64,000 bases of DNA from Pseudoips prasinana (GCA_951640165.1 OX621246.1:3125001-3189000), one strand, 5' to 3'. Positions 21,188 to 33,110 are shown, counted from the first letter of the stretch. Notes: generated from the sequence alone by a model not told the origin. Numbers and translations: made by a program.

Positions 21188-21309
21188 GCGCTTTTACTGA
21201 TTATTATACAATAATTTTCTATAAATATGAGGTATTAATATCACTAGTGCTGAAGTCTGCGGTTACTGATCCTGTAGCATACGACCCCTTTATATTACAA
21301 TAAGTGGTA

Positions 21310-21425
21310 TACGCAATAAATATTCTGGGACATTATTCACACACGGCCATCTGAACCTTATATATCCATCCAGACTTAGGACAAACAGGCATATCTATAA
21401 TAATTTATTGTACCCAGGGATATTT
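21310..21425 (-). repeat. SINE family C, partial
   Basis: 'gggacattattcacacacgg', 'ccatctgaacc' and 'gacttaggacaaacaggc' match the tail half of family C. The head is missing. Confidence 0.5.
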
Positions 21426-21885
21426 ACTATGCTTTTATAAATGTTTCATAAAAAAAATTACATACACATCTATTTGATTCCCATTTCCACAATTTCAATT
21501 TACTTCTGCACTCCCCCTAACAACTCAAATGTCGTGAGAGTCACATCTTCAAGTTCACGACGTCCTATTAAGGCTATATTGTTATTATTGAAAAATATCA
21601 TAATATTAATACTATCGGACCGTCAGTTGAGTGGTAAAACTGGCGACGAGGACTAAGTTCTGATTGGCTCCATTTCACGATTCCGGTGTTACTGAATTAT
21701 TTATAGTGACTGGGCTATAGTGCTTTCTATGTTGTCGTTTGGGGATAATGATGAATTGTGGCATGCAACATTTTGTACAGACAAAGTGCTTGATTTATTA
21801 GTGCTATAAAAATTATCCTAATTGCCTATATAATAAAATCTCTGACAAAATCATCGGCGTCGTAATTGATATAGTATACGAAATA

Positions 21886-22267
21886 TCCTACTTAATATTA
21901 TAAATGTGAAAGTTTGTAAGTATGGATGCATGTTTGTTACTCTTTCACGTAAAAACTAATGAATGGATTTTAATTAAACTTTACAATACTATATATACCT
22001 TATACATCAGAATAACAGATAGGCTACAATTTATGAAGATATTGTGTGAATTGTCCAAAATATGAAGATAAGTGTCAAGTAAGTAGGAAAAAATCAACCA
22101 TCTGCAAACTATTCCTATTATGGCGTTCACTGCCAAAACCGCGAGATGCACACATCCTACTAATATTATAAATGCGAAAGTTTGTGAGTTAGATGTATGG
22201 ATGTATGTTTGTTACTCTTTAACGACAAAACTACTTTAACGCAGGTGAAACCGCGGGGCCTAGCTAG
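21886..22267 (+). mobile_element. Composite Helitron-like element (two 5' ends, one 3' end)
   Basis: Unit one starts TCCTACTTAATATTATAAAT at 21886 and runs to about 22147, ending near 'aaaccgcgagatgcacaca'. There a second TCCTACTAATATTATAAATG begins and runs to the hairpin and CTAG at 22264-22267. The element at 15934-16496 has the same order, so this is a defined family rather than a chance neighbour pair. Confidence 0.7.
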
Positions 22268-22424
22268 TAATAAATAAATAAATATCTAGGGACAATTAAC
22301 ACACTGCCATCTGATCCCAAATTAGACAGAGCCTGGGCTATAATGCTTTCAATGTTGTTGTTTGGGGATAATGATTTTATACAGTAACAATAACTAACCA
22401 CTAGAGCAACAGGTCAACTTATGA

Positions 22425-22516
22425 CGGATGTGTGGTGCAGTGGTTAAGGTAGGCGCCTCGTTATTATTGTTCGGGTTCAGTTCCCGTACAGAACAACTAT
22501 TTGTGTGATACTTTGA
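22425..22516 (+). repeat. SINE family B, head-only copy
   Basis: A-box-like tggtgcagtggttaag, B box gggttcagttccc, and then 'agaacaactatttgtgtga'. It is followed directly by a second copy. Confidence 0.65.
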
Positions 22517-22522
22517 CAGATT

Positions 22523-22688
22523 GCCTGCACGAGTGGCGCAGCGGCTAAGACAATCAACTCGTCACTCCGTATCTTGGGTTCGATTCCCTCACAGGACAGT
22601 TATTCGTGTCACCCATAAGCATATGTCAAGTACCCTGCAATATAGATTCTTTCACTGGCGCTGGCGTTATCTTTAAATAAATAAAAAA
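22523..22688 (+). repeat. SINE family B, internally deleted copy
   Basis: A box tggcgcagcggctaag, B box gggttcgattccc, and 'aggacagttattcgtgt'. The tail 'gctggcgttatctttaaata' follows after an internal deletion. Confidence 0.75.
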
Positions 22689-22689
22689 G

Positions 22690-23469
22690 TTGTCAGTTTA
22701 GGTGGGATATTCTTGTGTCCGTAAATTTCCTGTTTGTAAAGTTCCCCGCAATACAGGAAACGATCATACTAGTACGGAAGTAGACTATTTTTAAAATTTG
22801 TAATTGGTTGTTAATAATTTATGCAGTTTTTTCATATAACATATTAGTTACTATAAATAGCCTATGATGCCCTGATAACTTCTAAGACCTTACTTACAGG
22901 GAAGATCACTATTTATTTATTTAAAGGTGCACCAATAGCTTCAGAATATTACTGATCAAATAACGGTTGGATTTACTAAGTTATGGTCTTATACAGTTGC
23001 CAATAACAGGAGAACCAACACTCACTAATAGAAGTGATAATCGAAGCTAAAAACAAAGTGCAATAAAATTAAAATGGTAATAAACTATATAAACAAAAAT
23101 ATAAATTGTAATTAAATTTAACTAAACCAAATTATCAAATAATAATTAAACCAAATTATACTTAATCGAAAAACAATAAAAAGGCATGATAACAATAATA
23201 AATGGAATAATGTTTCAGAGGCTTAACGATGCACCCTCAATGCTTCATCAGATGAGTTGAGCTCTTTGTTTTAAATCACTTAAATATCGCTACTAGTAGC
23301 GCTACCCATTAGGCACTAGACTAAAACCTATGCATCTAATAACAATACCACCGTGTAAATTTACAAATTTAAAACTACACATATGGCGCTTAATTCTACA
23401 TGAATGGCGGTATATCGATCGGGATTTTATTCATAAATATATGTAAATAGTACGTATATTCTCATAGCC
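22690..23469. other. Non-coding stretch with a CTGATGA..GAAAC word pair
   Basis: No gene. The minus strand at 23217-23256 reads CTGATGA and, about 30 nt on, TGAAAC, the two constant blocks of a hammerhead. The intervening segment does not give one clean stem, so no call is made. Confidence 0.3.
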
Positions 23470-23477
23470 AGATACTC

Positions 23478-23580
23478 TCATCGGTCGGTAAGTGATCGGC
23501 GAGGTTAAGCAACTAGGTTCGCTATCAGTCTATAGATGGGTGACCACCAAAGTGGTTTAATTTCTGGGCATTAAATGAAG
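23478..23580 (+). repeat. 5S-rRNA-like SINE (SINE3-type), partial
   Basis: 'gatcggcgaggttaagcaac' resembles the 5S rRNA A-box region, and 'tagatgggtgaccacc' resembles the 5S C-box region. This is a head-only copy of the element at 47990. Confidence 0.7.
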
Positions 23581-23584
23581 TAAG

Positions 23585-24625
23585 TAGTAATATATTACAT
23601 AAAAAAACTAGCGGCCCGGTACGTGATTCGCTACGCTTTTAAGTATTAGTACAAATTGTTTGTATATGGGAGTATAGAAAGATGTTGATTTTACACCATT
23701 TCAAAACTTTTTTAAAATTTTCTTTACATTCAAACCTTCCCTGGACTTCCACGAATAATTCAAGAACAAAATTAGCCAAATCGGTAAAGGCGTTGTTGAG
23801 TTATAACATTACAACGAAAAGTGGCATTGATTTTTATATATATAGATAAATAAGAAAACTAAAACAATAAGAATATGTGACAAATACACTCTAAGATATA
23901 AAACAAAGAAAAACTTTTGCGTAACAATTGCAAGGTGTCAATAGTCATACTGTTAAACAAGTAGTATTCATAATCAACCTGTTTGAAAATATTAGCATTT
24001 AGAATAGATTTAATTGATAAAGGCAATTCATTCCATAGACGTACAGCTAACGGACATTCATAATAATACTAAATAATAATCATAAATAGGTTTTAATTCG
24101 TACTGTAGAATGTTATAAGCGAGTGTAGTGGTTGTGTAATGTGACAGAACACAACATTACACTTACGCGGACGGATGAGGTGTGGCCCGTTTTATTGTGC
24201 TGGAACGATGCGCAGGAGTCGGAGTAGTGTTACACTATATTACGGCGGACAATCTAAAATTTATCTAATTTTTGAAATATCATAAATTCCGCAAAATTTA
24301 TATAATGTGTTTCTGTATTTCAATGTTTATTTATGTATACTAGAGATCACACTTGTTTGAAATTCAACCATTAAAGTTCTATAGTCAAGACAAATAATAA
24401 TAATTTGTTCTAAGTTTGTCATCTCTTTCCAGTGTGTCAAAGACATGACATTTTTTTCAACTTTTTTTTTTAAATATTAGCTTTCTGCACTCCTTCATAT
24501 TAACTTTAACTGTTCCAAATTTAATACTCCTCGATCCGCGTAATTCTCATAAAAAGTTTTTCATTTGCTTATATATTATGATCATGCTCATGAGTGTGGT
24601 GAGTTTTAATTAAATTTACAGGTCA
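23585..24625. other. Non-coding stretch
   Basis: No supported gene. Part (23960-24250) may be a decayed LINE 3' region on the minus strand, but no diagnostic motif is visible. Confidence 0.3.
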
Positions 24626-24634
24626 TAAAAAATA

Positions 24635-25200
24635 TGTCGTAGTAGCTGCGATACACTTCATGGTAAATAACACACGTTATCTGCCGTCTCTTACGATTTA
24701 AAACTACAAATATGTTTTATATATTCAAAAATAAGATAGCTCTTTTCCTCCGTTAGGAGGGTTAGATAAAGATACTGTTTTGAGGTATGATTTCTGAACT
24801 GTTTATTACCTGAAAAAAATTCCGCAGTGAATATATTAACAACTTTATCTACCGAATTTCGGCATAAAATATTTTTATTAGTAAAACCTTTCAATACTAC
24901 TCCGTTTTGATTTTCGTTTCCACTACCTACAAAATCGCTTTACTTTTGTATAAAAGTAAAGCTATTTTGTGGGTAGTGGTAAAGAAATCAAAATATATGG
25001 ACCCTCTACTTATAAATAGGTTTAATCCGAGCACAAGACTAGTTGTAATGGCCGCGATACGTTGCGGTGTAGATAACGCACGTTATCTGCCGTCTCTTAC
25101 GATTAAATACTGCCAATGTGTCTTAAATGTTCAAAAATCAAATGGTTTTTATCCTGCGGTAGGCCGGTTAGATAGAAATCTTGTCTTGAGGTAGGATTTT
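24635..25200. repeat. Direct-repeat pair around a perfect-looking hairpin
   Basis: The text 'cgttatctgccgtctcttacgatt' (in pieces), the preceding 'gctgcgatac' and the following 'ttagata..gat..tgt.ttgaggta' occur at 24640-24800 and again, diverged, at 25050-25198. Between them is an inverted repeat (about 24918-24984: cactacctacaaaatcgctt facing agctattttgtgggtagtg). No coding signal. The family is unknown to me. Confidence 0.6.
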
Positions 25201-25735
25201 GCATTCTTGTGCATTTTTGGTAACTGTTATGTATAAAAAAGTGTGCCTTATTTCCACTTTTTAGGGATCAACGACTACTTTAGGGTCAGAATCCTTTCTC
25301 AGATGTCTTTGGGTTTTGATTCATAAATACCTTAATCGTTATTCTCAATCATGACTTTGAGGAGCAGAGAAAATACAAGCTGGATGAGACACGCGATGCT
25401 CTTTAAGCTAAACCACCAGCCATATTTTATTACTATGTCGACAGGGTCGTCACATGCAGACGTATTTGTGTATCTACGTTTACTCACAGGATTTGATATT
25501 GTATCGAAAGTTACATGCGCGAACTGACTGATCCTCGTTTGCTGATAATAAAAAGTAGTCACCATAGCCCAAATCGGCTGGGAAGAGAAACATATATAAC
25601 CGTAATTCTTGTTAAATAAGGCAAGGTTTAGGTTTTGCGCACTATAATATGTCTTAGAGTTGATAATATATCCGGTGTAGTTGAATAGTTGCTGTTGGGA
25701 TTGGTTGCCGTCGCTGAAATTTGGCTATGTGTTAT
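25200..25735. other. Non-coding stretch
   Basis: No gene or repeat was recognised. Confidence 0.3.
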
Positions 25736-25740
25736 CAATA

Positions 25741-25869
25741 TGTACGCACGGCTACACATCAAGCTATACATTTCCAATATAAGCTGACCTTTCATTGTAG
25801 GGAAATCGTATACAACGCGAGATCAGCTTATATTGGAAATGTATAGCTTGATGTGTAGCCGTGAGTACA
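25741..25869. mobile_element. MITE (cggctaca family), copy 2, 47-bp terminal inverted repeats
   Basis: The left TIR is 25741-25787 and the right TIR 25823-25869. They match at 46 of 47 positions around a 35-bp centre. It is non-coding, and no convincing target duplication is visible. The high arm identity suggests a fairly young insertion. Confidence 0.9.
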
Positions 25870-26700
25870 CACGCTTGTGCATAACTTTCGTTCATTATAC
25901 GGTTAGTTAGCTACTATATTTTGAACAAGCAACTTCCGTCTGACCTTGTCACCCATAGGGAACTAACAACCAAGATGTTGGATCAGGATTCTTTCTCTCA
26001 CCATCTCTTCCTCTGCCCTCCCAAGGCGGATGTAGGATTTACTACCCCGGAAAAAAGGGTCTTTTCTCTATACTATCCTATGAGCAGTGGTAACCTTGGT
26101 GACAGAGATAATCAAGCCACCCAGTAGGCTTCCAGGCTGGTCGACTGTTGTCTAACGACACTAACCGGGACCAACAGTTACAGGTTAGGTTAGCTTGCTT
26201 GCTTCCATTTGGGAATTAAATATGGGACCTCATCTTCTGGTTCCATTGTCTAGAGTCAGTGCATACAACTTTTTTATGCATCTTTAATTTTAAATAGGCA
26301 TAAACAAAGGAACAATTACTTACTACTTTAAAAGAATTATTGGTACCTTTTCTTTCAAGTCCACACTATTAAAATATTGCTTTAAAATTTCGCTGACTTT
26401 GTTTTGCTTAAGAAGGTTCCGAATAGGTAAACCTTTTAAAGTAAATATCTGCAATAAACGGGCGACGTTCAAACATTTCTCGCACATTGCCAGAAGCATG
26501 TTCTTGCTCCCTGTATGGATGGTATCGGGGTTCGGTTCTCAATGGGCGATGTTCCATTGAGCGCTCACTACACGCTATGCGGTTTTGTTTGTTTTTTGGA
26601 CTGATGGGAAATGTGAGGCGGATTTATATTGAAGTTGGTTAGAAATCGTGATAAAAGGTAAGTAAACGGTTTAGATAAAGAAACAGGCATTGTAGAAAGT
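25870..26700. other. Non-coding stretch
   Basis: No gene. The 25921-26240 part is less AT-rich and carries 'gtcgactgttgtctaac' and 'accaacagttacagg', which may be a decayed repeat. Confidence 0.3.
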
Positions 26701-26705
26701 TTTAC

Positions 26706-26910
26706 TGCACGTGTGGCGCAGCGGCTAAGACAGTCGCCTCGCCGCTTCGTAACCCAGGTTTGAATCTCGCGCAGGACAACTATTTGTGTGGCCCATAAAT
26801 AGTTGTTCTGAGTCTGGATGTACATTGTGTCCGTCAATTATTAGTTTGTAAAGTACCCCGCGACACAGGGATTAAATTCTCTATTGCGGGCGTTGTCTTT
26901 ATAAAAAAAA
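26706..26910 (+). repeat. SINE family B, full-length copy
   Basis: A box tggcgcagcggctaag, B box ggtttgaatctc, then 'gcaggacaactatttgtgtg', 'gttgttctgagtctggatgt', 'gtaaagtaccccgcgacac' and 'gcgggcgttgtcttta' before an A-rich tail. It is the reference copy for the family here. Confidence 0.85.
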
Positions 26911-26914
26911 GTAA

Positions 26915-27770
26915 TAATAACATCCTGTTGGTCTAATTGCGGCCAGGGCGGCCAGTCCCAATGTATACTTTAAATTTTTGCCCAATCTATACTTCTTTGG
27001 AATGAGCTTTCTGTACGAATCAGGATGGCTAACACTCGCTTCGCGCTTAAAAAGAAAGTTCGTGAGTATATTTCCAAGAAACTACACACAGAAATGTCTC
27101 GTCAATAATTATTATATTTATTATTGTATAGTATATTATAGTATAGTATCTATTATATATAGTGTTCGTAATTATTAAGTTTAATTATACGAATAATAAG
27201 TAAAAATACATTTTATATAACCCAAATACACTTGCCACGATCTCCCTTCACTACCCTAAGGTTGACTACAGTTACTAAGGTGGACTAAAGTTTAAATAAA
27301 AATAAAAAAAAACTAGCCATCTCCATGGGGCCTTTTTAAAACACAAGAGTGTGCTCAAACACAGCTACAGACGGCTAGCGGACACAGCCGGAAGGAGGAG
27401 AAATATTACGTTATGGAAAAGAAACTAAAGAGAGATTCCGACACAACGACACAGAACAGTAAAATAAAATACGCCTCAGACGCTACATATTACAACAAAT
27501 AACATCTGAGGCATCTCTGTGTTCCTTGAAGAAGTTTTACTTTTACTGGAATAATAAAATAATCAAACACTTTTATTTGTTTTATGCATACATAGAAACC
27601 TAAGAAATAGTAAAAAGATTAGAAAAACATACAAATTATAATAGTACAATTGGCGGCTTTATCACGAGGTTTCATGTCTTCCAGGCAACCTAGGGAGTGC
27701 TTGTGGAAACGAGTTTAAGAGATGGGGTTAGTTGATGGTCTACAAATTATTATAGTTAAAGTTAGTATGT
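26915..27770. other. Non-coding stretch
   Basis: No gene or family was recognised. Confidence 0.3.
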
Positions 27771-27774
27771 ATAG

Positions 27775-27995
27775 TAGTATTGGTCTAGGGGTAAGTGACC
27801 CTGACGGCTAAACTAGGGGTCGTGGGTTCGATTCCCATCCGGGGCAAATCTTTTTGTGCTGAACACGATTATTTGTTTAGTGTCTGGCTGTAATTAATCT
27901 AATACGTATGTATTTAGAAATATATAAGTATGTTTATCAGGTGTTTGGTTAGTACAGTCTGCCTAGTTTCGGATCAGATGGCTGTGTATTATATC
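27775..27995 (+). repeat. SINE family D, full-length copy
   Basis: The head is 'ggtctaggggtaagtgaccc' with B box gggttcgattccc, then 'catccggggcaaatcttttt', 'gtgtctggctgtaatt' and the shared tail 'tagtttcggatcagatggc'. Confidence 0.8.
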
Positions 27996-27999
27996 ATCA

Positions 28000-28235
28000 T
28001 CATCATGTCAGCCAAAGTACGTCCATAGCTGGACAAAAGCCTCCCCAAAGAATGGAAGATATGCCATAATTACCACGCTTGGCAGACGGGTTGGCGATCG
28101 CAGTTTGATGGTCATAGTTCACAGAAAAACGCTGCTGCCCGTTCTCTGGTAGGTATTCCCTCGGTCAATTTCTACGCCCCCCATGGGATGTGATGGGGTG
28201 ATGATATTCTATGCAGTCACCACACAGCAAATTAT
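28000..28235 (-). repeat. Interspersed repeat, family R, full copy
   Basis: (ATC)n, 'atgtcagccaaagtacgtcc', 'gccaccacg'-type core, 'cgcccccc atgggatg' and 'gtcaccacacagca' are present. Complete relative to the other copies. Confidence 0.75.
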
Positions 28236-28895
28236 ATAGATGTGACGTGTATTATATAGATACTAATAAATATATGTTCCTTGTGAATAAGTTGTAGCTT
28301 GGTGTTTTGTGAGTGGGTGTGTTTTATGTATTGTGTATGTGAGTGTGAGTGTTCAAGCATGTAGGCGAAAGTAATCGAAGAAATACGCAATTTAATCTAG
28401 ACGTGTTAGGAGTGTTTCCGTGGAATGATAGTTTAGGATTAGCAGCTCTTTTTATAATGTCAGGGTGCAGGCTTTTTTTTTAGCTGATAAATTATTGTTT
28501 ATTATTTTTATGGTACAAACGGTTACCAAGTAATTACTTGAACTTCTTGCCAAATCTGGAGTACTACAAGTTTATGATAAGGAAGGTTATAGGTTTTGTC
28601 TTTTACTGCTAGACTATATTAGCTAAGATATTTGACAACATAAAGAATTTAAACAAGAAATTTAAATGTAAATATGGTAGATGTAACAAAATTTGCAACT
28701 CCTACGGACTAAGGCCTAGCTCCAACGTATCTTGAGTAGACTTCTGAATATGTTGAGAACAGTATTCTTATTTATTTTAGTAAGTAAATATAAAGGTGAT
28801 AATAAATACTTGTTCTCAATATTAATATCCAATAATTATCGTTTTATAAAACGTAAAATAAAATATAAATACATACTTATATACACCCATATAAT
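28236..28895. other. Non-coding stretch
   Basis: No gene or family was recognised. Confidence 0.3.
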
Positions 28896-28896
28896 G

Positions 28897-29087
28897 ACAC
28901 TAATATTATAAAGGCGAAAGTTTGTGAGTGTGTGACTGTGTGAATGTGTATATTTGTTACTTCTACGCGTCTAAACGGCTGAATCGATTTTAATAAAATT
29001 TGGTATGGAGTTAGCTGACACCCTGGATTAACACATAGGCTGTAATTTATAAAGTTTAACGCGGATAAAACCGCGGGGCACAGCTAG
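28897..29087 (+). mobile_element. Helitron-like non-autonomous repeat (H1), full copy
   Basis: It runs from 'cactaatattataaaggcga' to the hairpin 'gcggataaaaccgcgg' and CTAG (29084-29087), followed by T. No ORF. Confidence 0.8.
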
Positions 29088-29091
29088 TAAA

Positions 29092-30290
29092 ATTATATGT
29101 AATTTCCAAATCGGAATACAATTAATGATAACATGAAACAAAAATTAGTAACGACATAGAAAATTCCATTAAAGTCGGTTAAAAATGACTGATGCACGTT
29201 TTATAAAATGTTGACAGCAATTTTCTATCCCATAAAACATCGAAATGCACTGGTGAGATAGTTCCGCGCTGAATTATGCGCTTAAACGGCAGTGGTATTT
29301 AGCTCTCGCGGCTTGCTTCAAAGCCTTCCATCATTCCAAAGTTCTTCTATCGGTAAGTTATCCTTAGTTGTAAATCTCGATATAAGCAATTACGCCCTTA
29401 CATCAAGTTTCATGAGTTCGCCAATAAAACTGATAGGTTATGTGTTTCCTCATGAAACATTCGTAAAAGTACTGCTATACATTAACTTATATGTTTCAAG
29501 TTCTAAGTTTATGTTTGTAACAGTAAAGCCCATCCTTTGGCGGAAAAATCATGTAAGGTTGAAAGTGTGTAACCTTATATAGCACCTTTTAAACTTAGCA
29601 AATTATTTGCTTCCAGTGTTCAACCCCAGCTTGACAGAGATAGCTCAATAAAAACATACACACAATTTGAAATATAATTTAATAAGTCTTATGGAAAGAT
29701 CTTAAAATTAATCCTCTCCCCAAAAAGTCCAACCCTGCATCCTTTTCCGAAACAACATAACATAAAAATCTTAGTTTAATAATGCCAGCGCAAACTAATA
29801 ATTTTACAAAATTTTAATGTAATATAAATGGTACCACAATGTACAATAAATTGTTGCAGATTGCAGCGAAATAATTGTATCTAATAGCGTCATTTTTAGT
29901 AATAGCGCAGAGAGGTTATATATATTCATTTTGTTTGTTATGTAACTTAATTTTTTTTTTTATTACGGATATATTTCTTTTTTGTTCCTTTTCTGTGTAA
30001 AATATGGAGTGTAAAGATTTCGAAATAAACATTTATAATTATTATATATTTATATCAAATTAAAAGCCTAAAAAACATCTTTCAAGCTTTTAGTTCTAAA
30101 AATTACGATACTTCCAAACAAATTTCTTCCCCTCCTTTCAACCCTTTACAACCTTTTTTAGCATTAATAAGTAGGCTATTTCATTTCTCAGGCTCTAGAC
30201 TATTTGTGTACCAAATTCCATTTAAATTAGTTTTGTTGTTTGGGCGTGAACGCGCCACAGACAAACAGACAAAGTTACTTTCGCATCTAT
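29092..30290. other. Mostly non-coding stretch
   Basis: The plus-strand frame at 29292-29582 has no family resemblance. The segment 30150-30290 ends 'cagacaaacagacaaagtta' 'ctttcgcat', resembling a Helitron/LINE-type repeat terminus on the minus strand. Confidence 0.3.
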
Positions 30291-30291
30291 A

Positions 30292-30348
30292 CATATAATA
30301 AAATCGTAGGAAAGTCAAAACTGTACTTTTCTACGATTTTATTATATG
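30292..30348. repeat. Foldback made from a Helitron (H2) 5' end
   Basis: Left arm 30292-30314 and right arm 30326-30348 match at 22 of 23 positions, with an 11-nt loop. The left arm plus loop is the 5' end of the H2 element at 30788. Confidence 0.8.
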
Positions 30349-30387
30349 TTTAGATATAGATAGATAATATTAGTGTGGATATAAGTG

Positions 30388-30603
30388 CTGTGTGTTGACG
30401 GCTTAGAATATCATCACCCCATCTCATCCCGTGGGGGGCGTAGAAATCGTCCCAGGGAATATGTACCAGAGAACGGGCAGCAGCGTTTTTCTGTGAACTA
30501 CTCGTATGACCAAATAAAATTGCGATGGCCAATTTATATTAGGGCTTATCCCCATTCTTTGGGGAAGCTTTTATCTAACAGTGGACGTACTTTGGCTGAT
30601 ATA
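30388..30603 (+). repeat. Interspersed repeat, family R, copy
   Basis: 'gctgtgtgttgacggctta', 'cccgtggggggcgtagaaat', 'gagaacgggcagcagcg' and 'cagtggacgtactttggctg' are present. It has an internal deletion relative to the 28000 copy. Confidence 0.75.
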
Positions 30604-30787
30604 TAAAAAGTATTAAGATTAAAAGTAAGCTCTTGTGCTGAGTACCTTTCTGTTAATAAGGTCTAATTACACCGAAAAATTCCCCCGTCTAATAATCTCT
30701 ATTATTGTCCATTTCTTGGTTGTCTGGTAGAGATCACACCGCCAATTGTATACTTTGTAATGTTCCTATATATAGTTTTATTATTAA

Positions 30788-31101
30788 TCTATACGTATAA
30801 TAAAATCGTAGGAAAGTCAAAACTGTACATAGAATATATTTTTTTAAGGATATTGGAGGCGTCATCTACAATCGATATCGAAACCAAAAATATAGTTTAT
30901 AGAATTTTTGTCTGTTTGTCTGTATGTATGTCCGGGCTAAACTCAAAAAGTACTGCATGGATTTACTTCAAATTTTGCATGAATATTACTCAGAGGTGGG
31001 GTCAACATATATGCTATATATTATTACGCTATCACCTACGGGGGAGGAGCTGTGATAATTTATAAAGATTAACGCGGGTAAAACCGCGGGGCACAGCTAG
31101 T
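30788..31101 (+). mobile_element. Helitron-like non-autonomous element H2, full copy
   Basis: It starts TC (30788) after an A and ends CTAG (31098-31101) before a T. A hairpin (CGCGG/CCGCG) lies just inside the 3' end. It is 314 bp with no ORF. This intact copy defines the site broken by the LINE at 58 kb. Confidence 0.8.
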
Positions 31102-31840
31102 GTAAAATAAAGAGTTAATTTATCCATATAGGTATCTAAAATCCGCATCTAATCATACGCACAGTCTACCGCAGTCCTAAGTGCTCATTTTCTAAGCTCT
31201 CCTTAGGTCTGAATTCATTACCAGAGGTCGTAAATAACAATTTAGCGCGCACTCCACATTTACGACGTATAAAGTCTGTTATGTTCTAGCTGAGAAAACT
31301 AACGATGTTCATTATGTTATTGTATGCGAATAGGCTTTTAACCGAAAGCCTGTGTGTGGCTTAGTATTATTGCTATAAAAGAGTTGAGTTAATTTCGCTG
31401 GGACTTCCCAGGGGGCGCATTGGATACGGTGGTAGCATTAAAGCGCGACCATCGTTATAAACTCAAACACTAGGTCTGCCATAATAATAATATGAAATTC
31501 TTGCTTTAATATAGACAGAACCATTCAGACAAGATGTATTAAAATATTATTCTTTGACAATAACATAATCTAAGCTAGTTAAATAACTATAAATTAAAGG
31601 TAATTTTTTATTTTTTTTACACAATCCGTGTATCTAAATATCTATATGTACCTAGAAATAATTATGTATACTTAAATATGTTACTGCAGACATGTCCTGA
31701 CTATTTATAAGCGCTATTTTAATGTCTACTAGAACAAAAACCTTTTTAATTTTAATTAACAAAATATGCGAAATGGTTGCGAAGACTTTGTTGTGTATTT
31801 ATTAGATATTAGCTACTTGGTTAACATTGTTTTTATATGA
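31102..31840. other. Non-coding stretch
   Basis: No gene or family was recognised. Confidence 0.3.
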
Positions 31841-31844
31841 AAAT

Positions 31845-32010
31845 AGTTTTGCTCCGCGGTTTTGCCTGCGTCAAACTTTATAAATTATAGCCTATGTGAT
31901 GTTCGGATATATAAGCAAAAGTTAAACAATACTTCATCAAAATCCGTTCAGTAGTTTCTGTGTGAAATAGTAACAAATATCCATACAAGTATTCACAAAA
32001 CCAACAAGTA
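31845..32010 (-). mobile_element. Helitron-like repeat (H1), degraded
   Basis: 'gctccgcggttttgcctgcg' then 'aaattatagcctatgtgatg' and 'ttactatttcacac'-type text are seen. The 5' end is decayed. Confidence 0.55.
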
Positions 32011-32416
32011 GTTTATCATACAAGTATTTTTTCACCATCTCTGTTTATGTAATCTCAAATACTCTCTTTTTTATTCTTATTCTTTGAAAGAAGACATAGT
32101 CTTTCTATGATCGGTGCTTTATATAACAGAGGCTCCAGAGTAAACTAGGCCACAACATTAGTACCAGAACGGAGTTATTATCGGCATTGCGAGGGGCGAG
32201 TTCGATGATCATCGGTGCCCTTTAGAGCGTGGGCCGAGGTGCATTGCTAATACGTGCGCACGAGTTACGAATGTGGAGGATTTTGTTAACATCCTTTACT
32301 TACATAAAATATGGGATGAGAATGGGATACATTCCTATACCTACGCATGTTAGAAAAGTACGCATTTCTTAAAAGTCGTAAAACCCAGCATGATTATTGA
32401 TAAGTTCTTTCTTTTC

Positions 32417-32602
32417 TTTTTTTAAAAAGACAACGCCCGCACTAGGGAATTTAATCCCTGTATCACGGGGTACTTAACAAACATATAATTGAAGGACACA
32501 AAGTACATCCAGACTCAAAAGAACTGTTTGTGGGTCACACGAATAGTTGTACTGCGCGGGATTCAAACCCGGGACACTCATCTTAGCCGCTGCACCATCA
32601 TA
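32417..32602 (-). repeat. SINE family B copy
   Basis: On the minus strand a B box (gggtttgaatcccg) precedes 'gcagtacaactattcgtgt' and the family B tail with 'gggattaaattccctagtgc'. Confidence 0.75.
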
Positions 32603-32934
32603 AAGTATAACATACTGTTTAAACACATACACTTTGGCCAAATCAAATCACTTTTATATGCACACACACAAGCAAGAAACTTTTAAACTCACATTACATT
32701 GAACTAAAGGCTATTTATTGAACAGCACTTACACAGCTCCTCTTAATTACACATAGTTAAATTAATTGATTAAAGCCCGAAGCTTTACATGATCCATTAA
32801 AAACAGACTTTATTTCTTAAAATAGCTATAATCTAGTAGTATGAGAGGTAGGGCATAGCGTTCATTCGCACGACTGGGGCAGTATCTCACAGAAGTCATT
32901 ACTTAATAATAACTATAACGTTGTTTTTGCGTGT

Positions 32935-33110
32935 AAGGTCGCCAGAGCTCATCGCGTTGGGGGGAGGAGTCAGCAGCACTTGTTTGCTGACTCTTTTAAA
33001 GGCCGGCAACGACCCCGTGATTCCTTCGGTGTTACGAGTGTACATAGGCGGCGGTGTTTTCTTCCCATCAGATGACCTGTTTGCTCGTTTATCGCCCTAT
33101 GACATAAAAA
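32935..33110 (+). repeat. Interspersed repeat, family G, copy 3
   Basis: 'ggtcgccagagctcatcgcg', 'gcacttgtttgctgactctt', 'cccatcagatgacctgtttg' and then an A-rich end. Frames across it are not genes. Confidence 0.65.

Noticed and set aside
29292..29582. 96-codon frame as a gene
   Set aside because: The translation is Ser/Leu/Val-rich with no family resemblance and no splice or promoter context.
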